Of a DNA stretch of 48,575 bases, positions 1 to 7,513 are shown piece after piece. The stretch covers positions 1 to 48,575 of the forward strand of contig JALFUQ010000002.1 in assembly GCA_022784505.1 (NCBI GenBank), written 5' to 3'. How positions within the stretch are numbered: the stretch's first letter is position 1; every line of letters starts with the position of its first letter. Position numbers and translations under genes: made by a program. This DNA is from Bacillota bacterium. Its GTDB lineage: Bacteria; Bacillota; Clostridia; Oscillospirales; Oscillospiraceae. The notes beneath the pieces were generated by a model. It was given only the letters and a program-made list of their open reading frames with translations. It was not told the DNA's origin and searched no databases.

Positions 1-16
1 GTTGGAACGAATTGAA

Positions 17-46
17 AACTTTTCTTTGTTTCGCCAAAGAAAAGTT
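17..46. repeat. Perfect 12-bp inverted repeat
   Basis: Arms 17-28 (AACTTTTCTTTG) and 35-46 are perfect reverse complements around a 6-base loop. There is no T tract directly after either arm, so a terminator role is uncertain. The rest of 1-230 shows no credible gene: the open frame starting at base 2 lacks a ribosome binding site and any recognisable domain. Confidence 0.6.
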
Positions 47-236
47 ACAAAAGAAACGCGACCAAAGGCGCTTAACCGCCCTTTGGAAACCAGGTCCAGA
101 ACAATTGCCGACATTCTGAGTAACTGCGGTGACCATATCGGTGCAAGCTACTTGAGGGTGCTAGAGTTTAGATGGGCGCGGATAACTTGCACTGCACCGA
201 TAGGTTGATGGTCAGACTAGAGTTTAGTACGCACTC

Positions 237-395
237 ACCGGTCGGGATACGACTATAACGACAAGCAGAAGCGTTAATGCGTATTGAAAAACCGGTCGGG
301 CTGAGGCAGTAACGATACGCAGAAGCGTTGATGCGTATCGAAAAACCGGTCGGGCTGAGGCAGTAAAGAATAGCAGAAGTGTTGATGCGTATTGA
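237..395. repeat. 54-bp tandem repeat, about 3 copies
   Basis: GCAGAAG begins at 265, 319 and 373, an exact 54-base spacing. The units share GCAGAAGCGTTGATGCGTAT followed by CGAAAAACCGGTCGGGCTGA, and a degenerate partial copy (CACCGGTCGGGATAC) starts near 236. The last copy runs into the terminator at 400-427. The period is a multiple of three, so open frames run through it, but none has a ribosome binding site. It is not a CRISPR array, because the whole 54-base unit is repeated rather than alternating with unique spacers. Confidence 0.8.
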
Positions 396-399
396 AAAA

Positions 400-427
400 C
401 TGCCCATCGTTTGATGGGCAGTTTTTT
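400..427 (-). terminator. Intrinsic terminator after the YeiH-type gene
   Basis: The stem CTGCCCATC (400-408) pairs with GATGGGCAG (413-421) around a GTTT loop. It is flanked by A5 on one side and T6 on the other, so it can act in both directions. On the minus strand it lies directly behind the stop of the exporter gene at 427. Confidence 0.85.
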
Positions 428-1515
428 CACACGCTTATATAAAACAGCTGCGTTGCGAGCTGGACGAGGATGGAGACTGCGGATATCGACAGCCAGCAGC
501 AAAAGCCTAAAAGGATGGGCTTGCCGCCGTTTTTCACGAGGTTCACGATGTTCGTATTAAGGCCGATGGCTGCCATGGCCATGGCGATGAAGAACTTGGC
601 AAGCCACTTCATTGCGGGCACGAATGAGCCGTTATAGAAGCTCACAAAGCCGCTTTCCGGCAGAAGTCCCACGCCGGTGGTGACGAGCGCCGCGAGCACG
701 AACCACAGGATGAAAAGCGGGAACGCTTTCTTGAACGAGAAGGCGTTTTCGGCATTTCCGCCCGCCTTTTTCGCCTTCGCGGTGCGCCACAGGGCGATAA
801 CCAGCGTGATGGGTATGATGGCGAGCGTGCGGGTGAGCTTGACGGTGACGGCAGACGACAAAATTCCGTCAACGCCGTAGATGCTCTCGGCAGTCGAGGC
901 CGCCGCCGTGACGGACGATGTGTCGTTGACAGCCGTTCCGGCGAACACGGCAAAGCCGCCGCTTCCGAAGCCGATGGCGTGGCCGATGTATGGGAAAATG
1001 AGCGCCGCCAGTACGTTGAACAGGAAAATGACCGATATCGACTGCGCAACCTGCTCGTCGGACGCGTCGATGACGGGTGCAGTCGCCGCAATTGCGCTGC
1101 CGCCGCAGATAGACGAGCCGACGCCGATGAGGCACGCGACCTTGGAGTCGAGCTTGAGCGCCTTCATCATGAGGTAGGCAACGATCAGCGAGGTCGAGAT
1201 GGTGCAGACGATGACAGGCAGGCTTTTTGCACCGACCTTGGCGATGGTGCTCATATTCAGCGAAAAGCCGAGGATGATGACCGCCCACTGGAGAATTTTC
1301 TTGGATGTGAACTTAACGCCGGCCGCAGCTTTGTCGCTTCCGGCAAGCGTCGGCACGCACAGAGTGATGATCATGCCGAGCAAGATCGAGAACACCGGTG
1401 CGCCGACTATCTCAAGCGAGAACGAGCCGAGCTTCACGCCGCACAGCACAGTCGCCACGGCCGCGACGGCGGCACACAGCGCAATGCCCGGCGCTTTTTT
1501 CTTTATTGATTGCAT
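427..1515 (-). CDS. YeiH/PSE-family putative sulfate exporter
   Basis: A 362-residue integral membrane protein with about ten hydrophobic segments. It matches the YeiH / UPF0324 family (Pfam Cons_hypoth698), known as putative sulfate exporters. Family-typical stretches are ILGFSLNMS near residue 80, the glycine-rich GVGSSICGGSAIAATAPV near 130 and FAGTAVNDTSSVTAAAS near 190. The length is normal for the family. The ATG at 1515 is the only sensible start; an AAAGGA lies about 13 bases upstream, a rather long spacing. The gene ends in the terminator at 400-427. The transported substrate is inferred only from family naming; sulfite, sulfate or a small organosulfonate export are all possible. Confidence 0.85.
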   Translation of the reverse strand: MQSIKKKAPGIALCAAVAAVATVLCGVKLGSFSLEIVGAPVFSILLGMIITLCVPTLAGSDKAAAGVKFTSKKILQWAVIILGFSLNMSTIAKVGAKSLPVIVCTISTSLIVAYLMMKALKLDSKVACLIGVGSSICGGSAIAATAPVIDASDEQVAQSISVIFLFNVLAALIFPYIGHAIGFGSGGFAVFAGTAVNDTSSVTAAASTAESIYGVDGILSSAVTVKLTRTLAIIPITLVIALWRTAKAKKAGGNAENAFSFKKAFPLFILWFVLAALVTTGVGLLPESGFVSFYNGSFVPAMKWLAKFFIAMAMAAIGLNTNIVNLVKNGGKPILLGFCCWLSISAVSILVQLATQLFYISV

Positions 1516-1736
1516 TTTATTTGCACAATCCTTTCGATCGAATAATAAAACTTCAAGTCGGCGAGAGCCGAGCCGCTTTTGTCTGTCAGTCTAACATTTT
1601 TGCTGTCATTTGTCACGACTTTTCCGCACAAATCAAGGCATCATTTCAAGCAATTCGCCTGACAGGTGCTTGCAGTTTTGAGGGAGCGGAAAGCTGCTCG
1701 TCAAAACCGAAAGTGTGCTCGGATTTCGTCGGCTCA
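1516..1736. other. Intergenic region, no gene seen
   Basis: The stretch between the exporter start and the reductase terminator holds the exporter's untranslated leader and probably its promoter on the minus strand. I could not find a convincing -35/-10 pair there. A short hairpin, TTTCGT...ACGAAA, lies at about 1725-1743, next to the terminator. Confidence 0.4.
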
Positions 1737-1771
1737 ACGAAAAACAAGGTGCCCCGCAGGACACCTTGTTT
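1737..1771 (-). terminator. Terminator of the reductase pair
   Basis: AAACAAGGTG (1742-1751) pairs with CACCTTGTTT (1762-1771). On the minus strand the hairpin is followed by a T run (1741-1737), about 30 bases after the stop of the reductase gene at 1801. Confidence 0.75.
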
Positions 1772-1800
1772 CGTCACGAAAGAGAGAGAATCACTCAGAA

Positions 1801-2817
1801 TTACTTGTTGAGGAAGAACTGCTTGTCGTAGTTGCCCTGGATGCAGCGGACGATCTGAGACAGGACCTTGCAGACGGGGGTATCGATGCCCAGCTCTTCG
1901 CCGTACTCGGCGATCTTGCCGTTGAGAACATCGATCTCGGTCTGGCGCTGGTGGAACAGCATATCCTGGCACATGGAGGGATAGTAGTCGGCAATGTTGG
2001 TGACGATATCCTGATGATCGTGTGCGATGAACTCGTCAGCGTCCATGGGAACGCCCTTTGCGGTAGCAACGGCGCAGGTCTCACGGATGACGGAGTGGAA
2101 CAGCCACTGGCCAAACGGGTCAGCCTCGACCTCGCCGATCTTCAGACGCAGAACCGCGCAGACGGTGTTGACGGTCGCATTGACACAGACCTTCTTCCAG
2201 ATGAACTTGTAGATGTTGTTGTCGGTGCCGGGATCGCCGTCACGCCAGTAAGCGTCGCAGCCGCCGTCACGGTAGCACTTGAGAAGCTCAGCACATGCAG
2301 CGTTGGTCAGGTCGCTCTTGACAGCGCCGCCGAAGTTCATCTGCACGCCGCCTGCAGGGGTGGAAACACAGGTGCCGGGCTCGGGCAGTGCGGTGCCGAG
2401 AACGCCGGAGCCGATGACGCAGCGCTCCTTGGGGAAGACCTTGAACAGATTGTCGTCGTTGCCGAGGCCGTTGATGAGGGAAACGGCGACGGTGGTGTCA
2501 CCGACGACGGGCATGGAGTCCTGAATTGCCTGCTCGAGCTGGGTGGCCTTGGTCATGTAGATGATGATGTCGACCTTGCCCTCGGCAGCCTCTGCCTGAG
2601 CAGCGGTGGTGTAGGTGCGGAAGCCGGTGAGCTGCTTTTCGATGTCATGGTACTCGCCGTTTTCTTCCTGGTGGATGATGAAATGCATGCCTTCCTCGGC
2701 AACCTTCTTCATGTGAGCCTCATAGCGGTCGATGAGGATGATATCTGCTCCGCCGTTGCGGAGATAGGAGGCAAAAACACTGCCTGCTGCACCGGAACCG
2801 TACATTGCAATTTTCAT
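1801..2817 (-). CDS. Ketopantoate reductase-like dehydrogenase (paralogue 1)
   Basis: A 338-residue protein of the ApbA/PanE family, NADP-dependent 2-dehydropantoate reductases and related 2-oxoacid reductases. The N-terminal Rossmann loop reads MKIAMYGSGAAGSVFASYL. The C-terminal helical domain carries the family's K-x3-N-x3-N pattern (KVCVNATVN), which contains the catalytic lysine, and the late TEID motif in a QTEIDVLNG stretch. It is a tandem paralogue of the next gene upstream (14 bases between them), from which it differs by an insertion near residues 50-65 and a longer tail. There is no panB or panC here, so the true substrate may be another 2-oxoacid. The reductase fold is clear; the substrate is uncertain. 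Confidence 0.85.
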   Translation of the reverse strand: MKIAMYGSGAAGSVFASYLRNGGADIILIDRYEAHMKKVAEEGMHFIIHQEENGEYHDIEKQLTGFRTYTTAAQAEAAEGKVDIIIYMTKATQLEQAIQDSMPVVGDTTVAVSLINGLGNDDNLFKVFPKERCVIGSGVLGTALPEPGTCVSTPAGGVQMNFGGAVKSDLTNAACAELLKCYRDGGCDAYWRDGDPGTDNNIYKFIWKKVCVNATVNTVCAVLRLKIGEVEADPFGQWLFHSVIRETCAVATAKGVPMDADEFIAHDHQDIVTNIADYYPSMCQDMLFHQRQTEIDVLNGKIAEYGEELGIDTPVCKVLSQIVRCIQGNYDKQFFLNK

Positions 2818-2831
2818 TGTTAATAACTCCT

Positions 2832-3779
2832 TTATTTGTATTGATTTTCGTAGTTTTTTTGTATACAGCTTATAAGCTGCGTAAACGCCTTATTCACCGG
2901 CGTGGGTACGCCGTACTGTGCGCCGTAGCGGGCGATAGCGCCGTTTAAAAGGGCTATCTCGGTCTGGCGCTTGTTGATGAGCACATCCTGTGCCATGGAG
3001 GGATAATAGGTGGCAAAGCCGGTCTTGAGCCTCGGAAGCTCCTCGAGCATATCCTGCCACAGGTCAACACCCGTGACGGCCTTGCACACTGCGCAGCCCT
3101 CCGCCCAAACGGTCTTTATGAGCTCGACGCCCTCCTCGGTGCCGAGAAACTCGCCGACCTTGAGCCGGAGAAGCGACGACAGGGTGTTGTAGCCGCTGTT
3201 GGATATCGCCTTTTTCCACACAAAGGGGCGGATATCCGCCTCAAAGCGTGTCAGGCAACCGCCCTTGCAGAAGCATTCCTCAAGCTCCTTGCCGACCTTG
3301 TCGGTAAGCGGCGATTTCTCCGCTGCACCAAAGTGCATGATAATGCCGCTCTCGGGCTTGGAGACGCATTTTGCAGGCTCGGGAAGCTCGGTGCCTATCG
3401 TGCCGAAGCCGTAGAGTATGCGGTCCTTGCCGACATATTTTGCGAGCACATCGTCGTTGCCGAGGCCGTTTTGCAGCGAAACGACAACGGTGTCCTCACC
3501 GATGCAGTTATTTAGCGTGGGCATGATGCTGTCGGTCTGAGTCGCCTTGACCATGAGGATGACGACATCCTGCACGCCGATGTTCTCGGCGGTCGCGGCG
3601 GTCTTGAAGCCCGTCAGCAGCTCCTCGCCCTCGGGGGTGACGAAGGTCATGCCGACTGATGCGCACTTATCCATGTGCGCCTTGTAGCGGTCAACGAGCG
3701 TGAGCTCGGCGCCGCCCTTTTTGAGGTAGCAGGCAAAAACGCTGCCGGCTGCCCCGGAACCGATCATTGCAATTTTCAT
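2832..3779 (-). CDS. Ketopantoate reductase-like dehydrogenase (paralogue 2)
   Basis: A 315-residue ApbA/PanE-family protein. It opens with MKIAMIGSGAAGSVFACYL, the GxGxxG NADP-binding loop. It keeps the catalytic lysine pattern KAISNSGYN and a QTEIALLNG stretch in the C-terminal domain. The length is close to the usual 300-315 residues. With the following paralogue and the YkvI-type transporter upstream it forms a minus-strand cluster; the gap to the transporter stop at 3834 is about 54 bases and holds a small AT-rich hairpin (about 3785-3825). The pair probably arose by tandem duplication. Substrate is unknown; pantoate synthesis is one option, but no other pantothenate gene lies nearby. 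Confidence 0.85.
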   Translation of the reverse strand: MKIAMIGSGAAGSVFACYLKKGGAELTLVDRYKAHMDKCASVGMTFVTPEGEELLTGFKTAATAENIGVQDVVILMVKATQTDSIMPTLNNCIGEDTVVVSLQNGLGNDDVLAKYVGKDRILYGFGTIGTELPEPAKCVSKPESGIIMHFGAAEKSPLTDKVGKELEECFCKGGCLTRFEADIRPFVWKKAISNSGYNTLSSLLRLKVGEFLGTEEGVELIKTVWAEGCAVCKAVTGVDLWQDMLEELPRLKTGFATYYPSMAQDVLINKRQTEIALLNGAIARYGAQYGVPTPVNKAFTQLISCIQKNYENQYK

Positions 3780-3833
3780 ATCGTTTCCTCAACGAAACAC
3801 CGCCAAATGGCGGTGTTCGTTATAGCTGTATAA

Positions 3834-5063
3834 TTACTCTGCCTTCTTTGCGGCTTCGAGCTTCTTGATCTTGGGGATGCCCCAAACGAATGCCGGGATG
3901 ACGATGACGAGCAGTGCGTAGTAGCCGTCATAGCCGTAAGCAAACTTGACGATGTCGGTCAGGCCGAGCAGCGAGATGCCGAAGCAGACGGCGATAACGA
4001 TGGCTGCAACGAAGACGCCGCGAACCTTGTCGCTCTTGATGGTCTTGGGGAAGAACTTGCCCTCGAAGCGCTGGATGAGGGTGTAAACGAGGGTGACGCA
4101 GGTGGACATGAATGCGCAGAACAGCAGGACGCTGAATGCGACGAGCAGCCACTGGATGCCGATGAGGTCAAGCACGGTCTGGTTGGGGATGCCCAGTGCG
4201 TTTGCATATGCAACGAGGGGGCTGCCGGAGCCGGCATCGAGGAATTCCTTGCCTGCAGTTGACATGGAAGCGAGCAGGGGATACCACTTGGTGAGCATCC
4301 AGCCGGAAGCTGCAAGTGCGAGGCCGTTCATGAGCCAGCCGAGGATGTGAGCCTTCTTGACGCCCTTGAGGGACAGATCCTGGCTTGCTGCGATCATCGG
4401 GGGGATGGATACGCACTGGAAGCCTGCGTAAACGAGAACGCCCTTCCAGATAGCCGAGCCGATATCGTTGGTGTACTCGGCGAGCTGGAGATTGTGCTGA
4501 GAGGTGATCTGAGCTGCGATGGAGTCGTAATCAACAGCAAGGCCGAAGACGACGAGCAGGATTGTGATAACGATGATGGCGACCGACAGAACGGTCGATG
4601 CGGCACGGACGAGCTTGATGCCGAAGATGGTCAGGATGATCAGGACCGCTACGATGATGAGGTTCATGATGATCTTCGTCGAGCCGACATAGTTCAGGCC
4701 GATAAAGTTTGCGAGAACTTCGCCTGCACCTGCAACGGCGGATGCGATAGCCGCAAGCACGATGACGATGTAGAAGATCTCAAAGAAGACCTCCATCCAC
4801 GGCTTGGGGTAGAGTGCTGCGTAAGTGTCCTTGTAGTTGTCAAAGCCGCTGAGCTTTGCGAACTTGACCATGATGTACATTACGATGGCCAGAAGGCCCA
4901 TTGCAAGAATGGGGAAAATTACGGAAGTGTAGCCGTAATTGGAATAATACTGGATGACCTGATTGCCGGATGCGAAGCCACCGCCGACATGGGTACCGAA
5001 CCAGACGGACGCAACGGTGAACGCTGCCGCCCATGTGCCTTTCAGCACGCTTTTGTCGTTCAT
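3834..5063 (-). CDS. YkvI-family membrane transporter
   Basis: A 409-residue polytopic membrane protein with about ten to eleven segments, resembling the YkvI family (COG3949), distant relatives of amino-acid/cation symporters. The N-terminal VWFGTHVGGGFASGNQV, with its broken first helix, is typical of LeuT-fold symporters of this family. The ATG at 5063 has a strong AGGAGG nine bases upstream. It lies upstream of two PanE-like reductases on the same strand, so it may import their substrate or export their product; that is inference. No substrate is established for YkvI. Confidence 0.8.
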   Translation of the reverse strand: MNDKSVLKGTWAAAFTVASVWFGTHVGGGFASGNQVIQYYSNYGYTSVIFPILAMGLLAIVMYIMVKFAKLSGFDNYKDTYAALYPKPWMEVFFEIFYIVIVLAAIASAVAGAGEVLANFIGLNYVGSTKIIMNLIIVAVLIILTIFGIKLVRAASTVLSVAIIVITILLVVFGLAVDYDSIAAQITSQHNLQLAEYTNDIGSAIWKGVLVYAGFQCVSIPPMIAASQDLSLKGVKKAHILGWLMNGLALAASGWMLTKWYPLLASMSTAGKEFLDAGSGSPLVAYANALGIPNQTVLDLIGIQWLLVAFSVLLFCAFMSTCVTLVYTLIQRFEGKFFPKTIKSDKVRGVFVAAIVIAVCFGISLLGLTDIVKFAYGYDGYYALLVIVIPAFVWGIPKIKKLEAAKKAE

Positions 5064-5171
5064 TTTTCTTTCCTCCTGTGAACTTTTCTTTCTCTAAGCT
5101 TTATTTTGTATTAATTAGATCCGTTTTACCGGATGTAATTTCTGTTTTATGTACTGTCAAAAAATAAACAA

Positions 5172-5225
5172 GTGACCCTGCGCACCAAAAGGATGTTATA
5201 AAACAATCCCGTCGCGCAGGGTCAC
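5172..5225. repeat. Perfect 12-bp inverted repeat upstream of the YkvI-type gene
   Basis: GTGACCCTGCGC (5172-5183) and GCGCAGGGTCAC (5214-5225) are perfect reverse complements separated by 30 bases. It lies about 110 bases upstream of the transporter start. A minus-strand TTGACA (5155-5160) sits between it and the gene, with only a poor -10 (TACATC at 5132-5137). It could be an operator, the leftover of an upstream terminator or part of a mobile repeat. It fits no riboswitch class I recognise. Confidence 0.6.
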
Positions 5226-5457
5226 ATGGTTAGGAGAGAAATGCTGTGCCGAAAATCGGTCACACCATGATTATTCATTTTGTAGCAGGTCACCTTTGCC
5301 CGACCTGCGCTGTAAAATTGCCTTATAACCTTAAGCATGCATAGTTTAAAGCACGCCCCGCAATTGCGTCAACTAAAATGCAATTGCCCGCAAATTCGCC
5401 CGAAAATTTGTCAAAAACAGCGTCCAATTGCGCCGCTTTATGTGCAAAAGGCGCAAG
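5226..5457. other. Non-coding stretch with no clear feature
   Basis: Open frames here are short and lack ribosome binding sites. The sequence alternates AT-rich and GC-rich blocks (for example several GCAATTG/CAATTGC words at 5360-5435). I see no gene, promoter pair or RNA family. Confidence 0.4.
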
Positions 5458-5506
5458 TTGCTTCTCGGTTAAGCTCGCCCTGCGGGCGAACTTAACCGAG
5501 AAGCAA
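5458..5506. repeat. Long hairpin repeat of the TTCACTGAA-linked family
   Basis: TTGCTTCTCGGTTAAG (from 5458) pairs with CTTAACCGAGAAGCAA (to 5506), 16 perfect pairs. After one mismatch, TCGCCC/GGGCGA continues the stem around a TGC loop. The following bases AACTTCACTGAA lead straight into a terminator. The same arrangement, hairpin then CTTCACTGAA then terminator, recurs at 12243-12309. Confidence 0.75.
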
Positions 5507-5516
5507 AACTTCACTG

Positions 5517-5545
5517 AAAAAAGCTCCCCGGTGGGGAGCTTTTTT
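5517..5545 (-). terminator. Terminator of the 51-residue protein gene
   Basis: AAAAAAGCTCCCC (5517-5529) pairs with GGGGAGCTTTTTT (5533-5545) around GGT. It is symmetric and can act in both directions. On the minus strand it starts at the stop codon of the small gene. Confidence 0.85.
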
Positions 5546-5700
5546 CACAGCCTGTGGTCTCTTGGCATGGCGTTGTAGTGCTTCATCATGGGCTTTTCGA
5601 GCGCCTTGACGAGCTTGGTGTCGAGATTGAACCAATACGCCGCCACGGTGAACAGAAACAGCGAGAATGCCGTTATCGATGCAGTTTTTAATATCTTCAT
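5545..5700 (-). CDS. Small single-pass membrane protein, 51 residues
   Basis: A short gene reading MKILKTASITAFSLF..., with one N-terminal hydrophobic segment at about residues 6-22 (ASITAFSLFLFTVAAYWF) and a charged tail ending MPRDHRL. Support: an ATG at 5700 with AAGGAG at good spacing (AAGGAGTAGAGT-ATG), a normal stop and a perfect intrinsic terminator overlapping it. The segment could be a transmembrane anchor or an uncleaved signal. No family is recognised. Upstream lies the 263-bp foldback element. I consider it real because signals at both ends are intact. Confidence 0.7.
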   Translation of the reverse strand: MKILKTASITAFSLFLFTVAAYWFNLDTKLVKALEKPMMKHYNAMPRDHRL

Positions 5701-5712
5701 ACTCTACTCCTT

Positions 5713-5975
5713 AAGCATGAGGGGAGCGTCCAAACTCCGCCTCTGCCATAACGATTTTTACCTTTTTTCTGAGATGCGCCGATAATTCTGTTTCCCCCTG
5801 CCTTAAAAAGAAACATAAGCCTTTGGCAGAGGTCGTTAGATTTTTAAGCGAGAGAGGAGCGTCGCAGGCAAGGCTTTGGGAATGAAGGAAGGCCGTCGCC
5901 TTGCGATTGAGCAAAACGAAGCTTGCGGCGCTCAAATCCGCTTAAAAACGGGGTTCGGACGCTCCCCTTATGCTT
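5713..5975. mobile_element. 263-bp foldback element with 27-bp terminal inverted repeats
   Basis: The ends 5713-5739 and 5949-5975 are 27-base inverted repeats with three differences, all transitions. Inside, two further helices abut the outer one exactly: 5740-5747/5825-5832 (CCTCTGCC/GGCAGAGG) and 5841-5850/5939-5948 (TTTTTAAGCG/CGCTTAAAAA), with a further pair 5868-5874/5898-5904. The whole therefore folds as a three-way junction. There is no transposase. The right end touches the stop codon of the dehydratase gene. It resembles a MITE-like non-autonomous element or a structured RNA. Open frames in it have no ribosome binding site. Confidence 0.65.
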
Positions 5976-7513
5976 CACCAACATTCATCGTCGTCAAAAT
6001 CGACCAGCGACGGATCGAGCGGCTCGGCGTTCATGACCGTCTGCATGAAGGTGTTGACATCGGCGCGCATGTCGCGGCGGCTTATTGAGGTCGGATCCAT
6101 GAGGTCCTGACGCACGGTGCACATGAGCAGCCCGCGCTTTTTTGCGCCCTCCTCGAAAATGCCGTTTATCGCGCCGACACCCTTGCAGGAGATCTGATCA
6201 AAGAGGATGATCATGTCGCAGTTATATTCTGCGTACTTCTGCCACAGGTCGTCTACCATGACCTCATAGCCGCCCTTGGTATGGGCGCGCATGGTGGAGG
6301 TCTGGAACATCTTTGCGATGCCGAAGAGCATGTTTTCACGGCTGGAGGTGTCGATCTGCTCGGTGCCGTGGATATCGATCATCTCGCACACGCTGTCGAT
6401 GCCCCAGCAGTTGAGTAACCAGTTGTTGAAGTTTGCGTAGTTGTTGCACGGGGTGTTCCACAGTATCGCACGGTAGCGCACGGTCTTTGGGAACTTGCGC
6501 TCGGCGACCTGCTTTGCAAGCAGCTTGTTGACCTTGATGTCGTTATCGAGAGCTCTCTGCACGCCGCAGACAGCCTGATGCTCGAATATGCGGTACAGCC
6601 ATGCGGTCGCGCCTGTGTGCGGCGGGATATCCGTGCGATTGTACTCCCACTTTTCAAACTTCGCCCTGTTTTGCGCGTTCCAAATTTCGCAGGCATCTTT
6701 AAGCTTATCCCAGTCGTACTTGTTGCCCGTGTGCTTTTCCAAAAACTCCACGGCGGACTTGAACTCCTCGACTGCGTACTCCTGCACATCGTCGCGCAGC
6801 CAGCGCAGCGGGATGTTTATCGGCTGCTCGGGCAGGCCGTGACGGCGGGTCTGTACGGCGGTGGTCATGATGCTGCCATCGCAGGGCATGTTGCACGAGA
6901 GCATACAGCAGCCTATCTTCGGGAAATCGTCCTCGATGGCGACGCCCGCCTCATATGACGGCAGCGGGCACACATCCGCCGGGAGACCGTACAGCTCCGA
7001 CTGCTCGATGTAGTGCACGGGGGTGTGCTGATTTATGAGCGAGGGCAGGTACACGGGGAACATCTGATACAAAATGACGGGGTTATCGGGAAGTCCGCGG
7101 CACATGAGCTGCGGGACGAGCTCATCCATGCAGATTATCTTTTTGCTGAGCTCTTCCGCTTTTTTGCTGCCCGGGTGCAGGTTCATGTCGGCGCTGAAAA
7201 TGACGTCGAACTGGCTGGTGACGACATCGGCAAGGTAGTTGAGGTTATACCTTGCACCCCTGAGCCCCGCGCCGCGCATACCCTCGCAGATGCGGTCGAA
7301 AAACGAGGGAACGGTCAGGTAGGTGTACATCCAGCGGTAGCGCAAAACGGCCTTGATATTCTGGATGGGGTGGCCGAGCGCCCACTTTATGAGCTTGCCC
7401 CACAGCACGCACCACTGGCCATAGTCAAAGGCGGTGTCCTTCAGGCCGCGCCATTCACGGTGCTTGTAGATGCCGGTTTTCGGCTGCATATTATCTGCCA
7501 TGCGCTTGGTCAT
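5975..7513 (-). CDS. 2-hydroxyacyl-CoA dehydratase subunit, HgdB/BcrC-type (512 aa)
   Basis: A member of the 2-hydroxyacyl-CoA dehydratase / benzoyl-CoA reductase subunit family (HGD-D). These use a [4Fe-4S] cluster for radical dehydration of (R)-2-hydroxyacyl-CoA, or for reduction of related substrates. Candidate cluster cysteines are in GCCMLSCNMPC near residue 200, and LWNTPCNNYANFNNWL near 355 is family-like. The tail is acidic (DFDDDECW). The ATG at 7513 overlaps the stop of the upstream gene in ATGA, with GGGAGG nine bases ahead, indicating translational coupling. The required ATPase activator (HgdC type) is not in the window. Substrate is unknown. Confidence 0.8.
   Translation of the reverse strand: MTKRMADNMQPKTGIYKHREWRGLKDTAFDYGQWCVLWGKLIKWALGHPIQNIKAVLRYRWMYTYLTVPSFFDRICEGMRGAGLRGARYNLNYLADVVTSQFDVIFSADMNLHPGSKKAEELSKKIICMDELVPQLMCRGLPDNPVILYQMFPVYLPSLINQHTPVHYIEQSELYGLPADVCPLPSYEAGVAIEDDFPKIGCCMLSCNMPCDGSIMTTAVQTRRHGLPEQPINIPLRWLRDDVQEYAVEEFKSAVEFLEKHTGNKYDWDKLKDACEIWNAQNRAKFEKWEYNRTDIPPHTGATAWLYRIFEHQAVCGVQRALDNDIKVNKLLAKQVAERKFPKTVRYRAILWNTPCNNYANFNNWLLNCWGIDSVCEMIDIHGTEQIDTSSRENMLFGIAKMFQTSTMRAHTKGGYEVMVDDLWQKYAEYNCDMIILFDQISCKGVGAINGIFEEGAKKRGLLMCTVRQDLMDPTSISRRDMRADVNTFMQTVMNAEPLDPSLVDFDDDECW

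Noticed and set aside
237..395. Possible CRISPR array
   Set aside because: The full 54-base unit repeats without unique spacers, there are only about three copies, and no cas gene is near.
1666..2823. 385-codon plus-strand open frame over the PanE-like gene
   Set aside because: It is antisense to a gene with clear motifs, has no ribosome binding site and shows low-complexity Asp/Val/Leu composition typical of GC-rich shadow frames.
5064..5230. Riboswitch or T-box upstream of the YkvI-type gene
   Set aside because: No T-box sequence or known aptamer core was recognisable; only the simple dyad is supported.
5711..5935. Open frames within the foldback element
   Set aside because: No ribosome binding sites; reading frames follow the inverted-repeat structure rather than any protein family.
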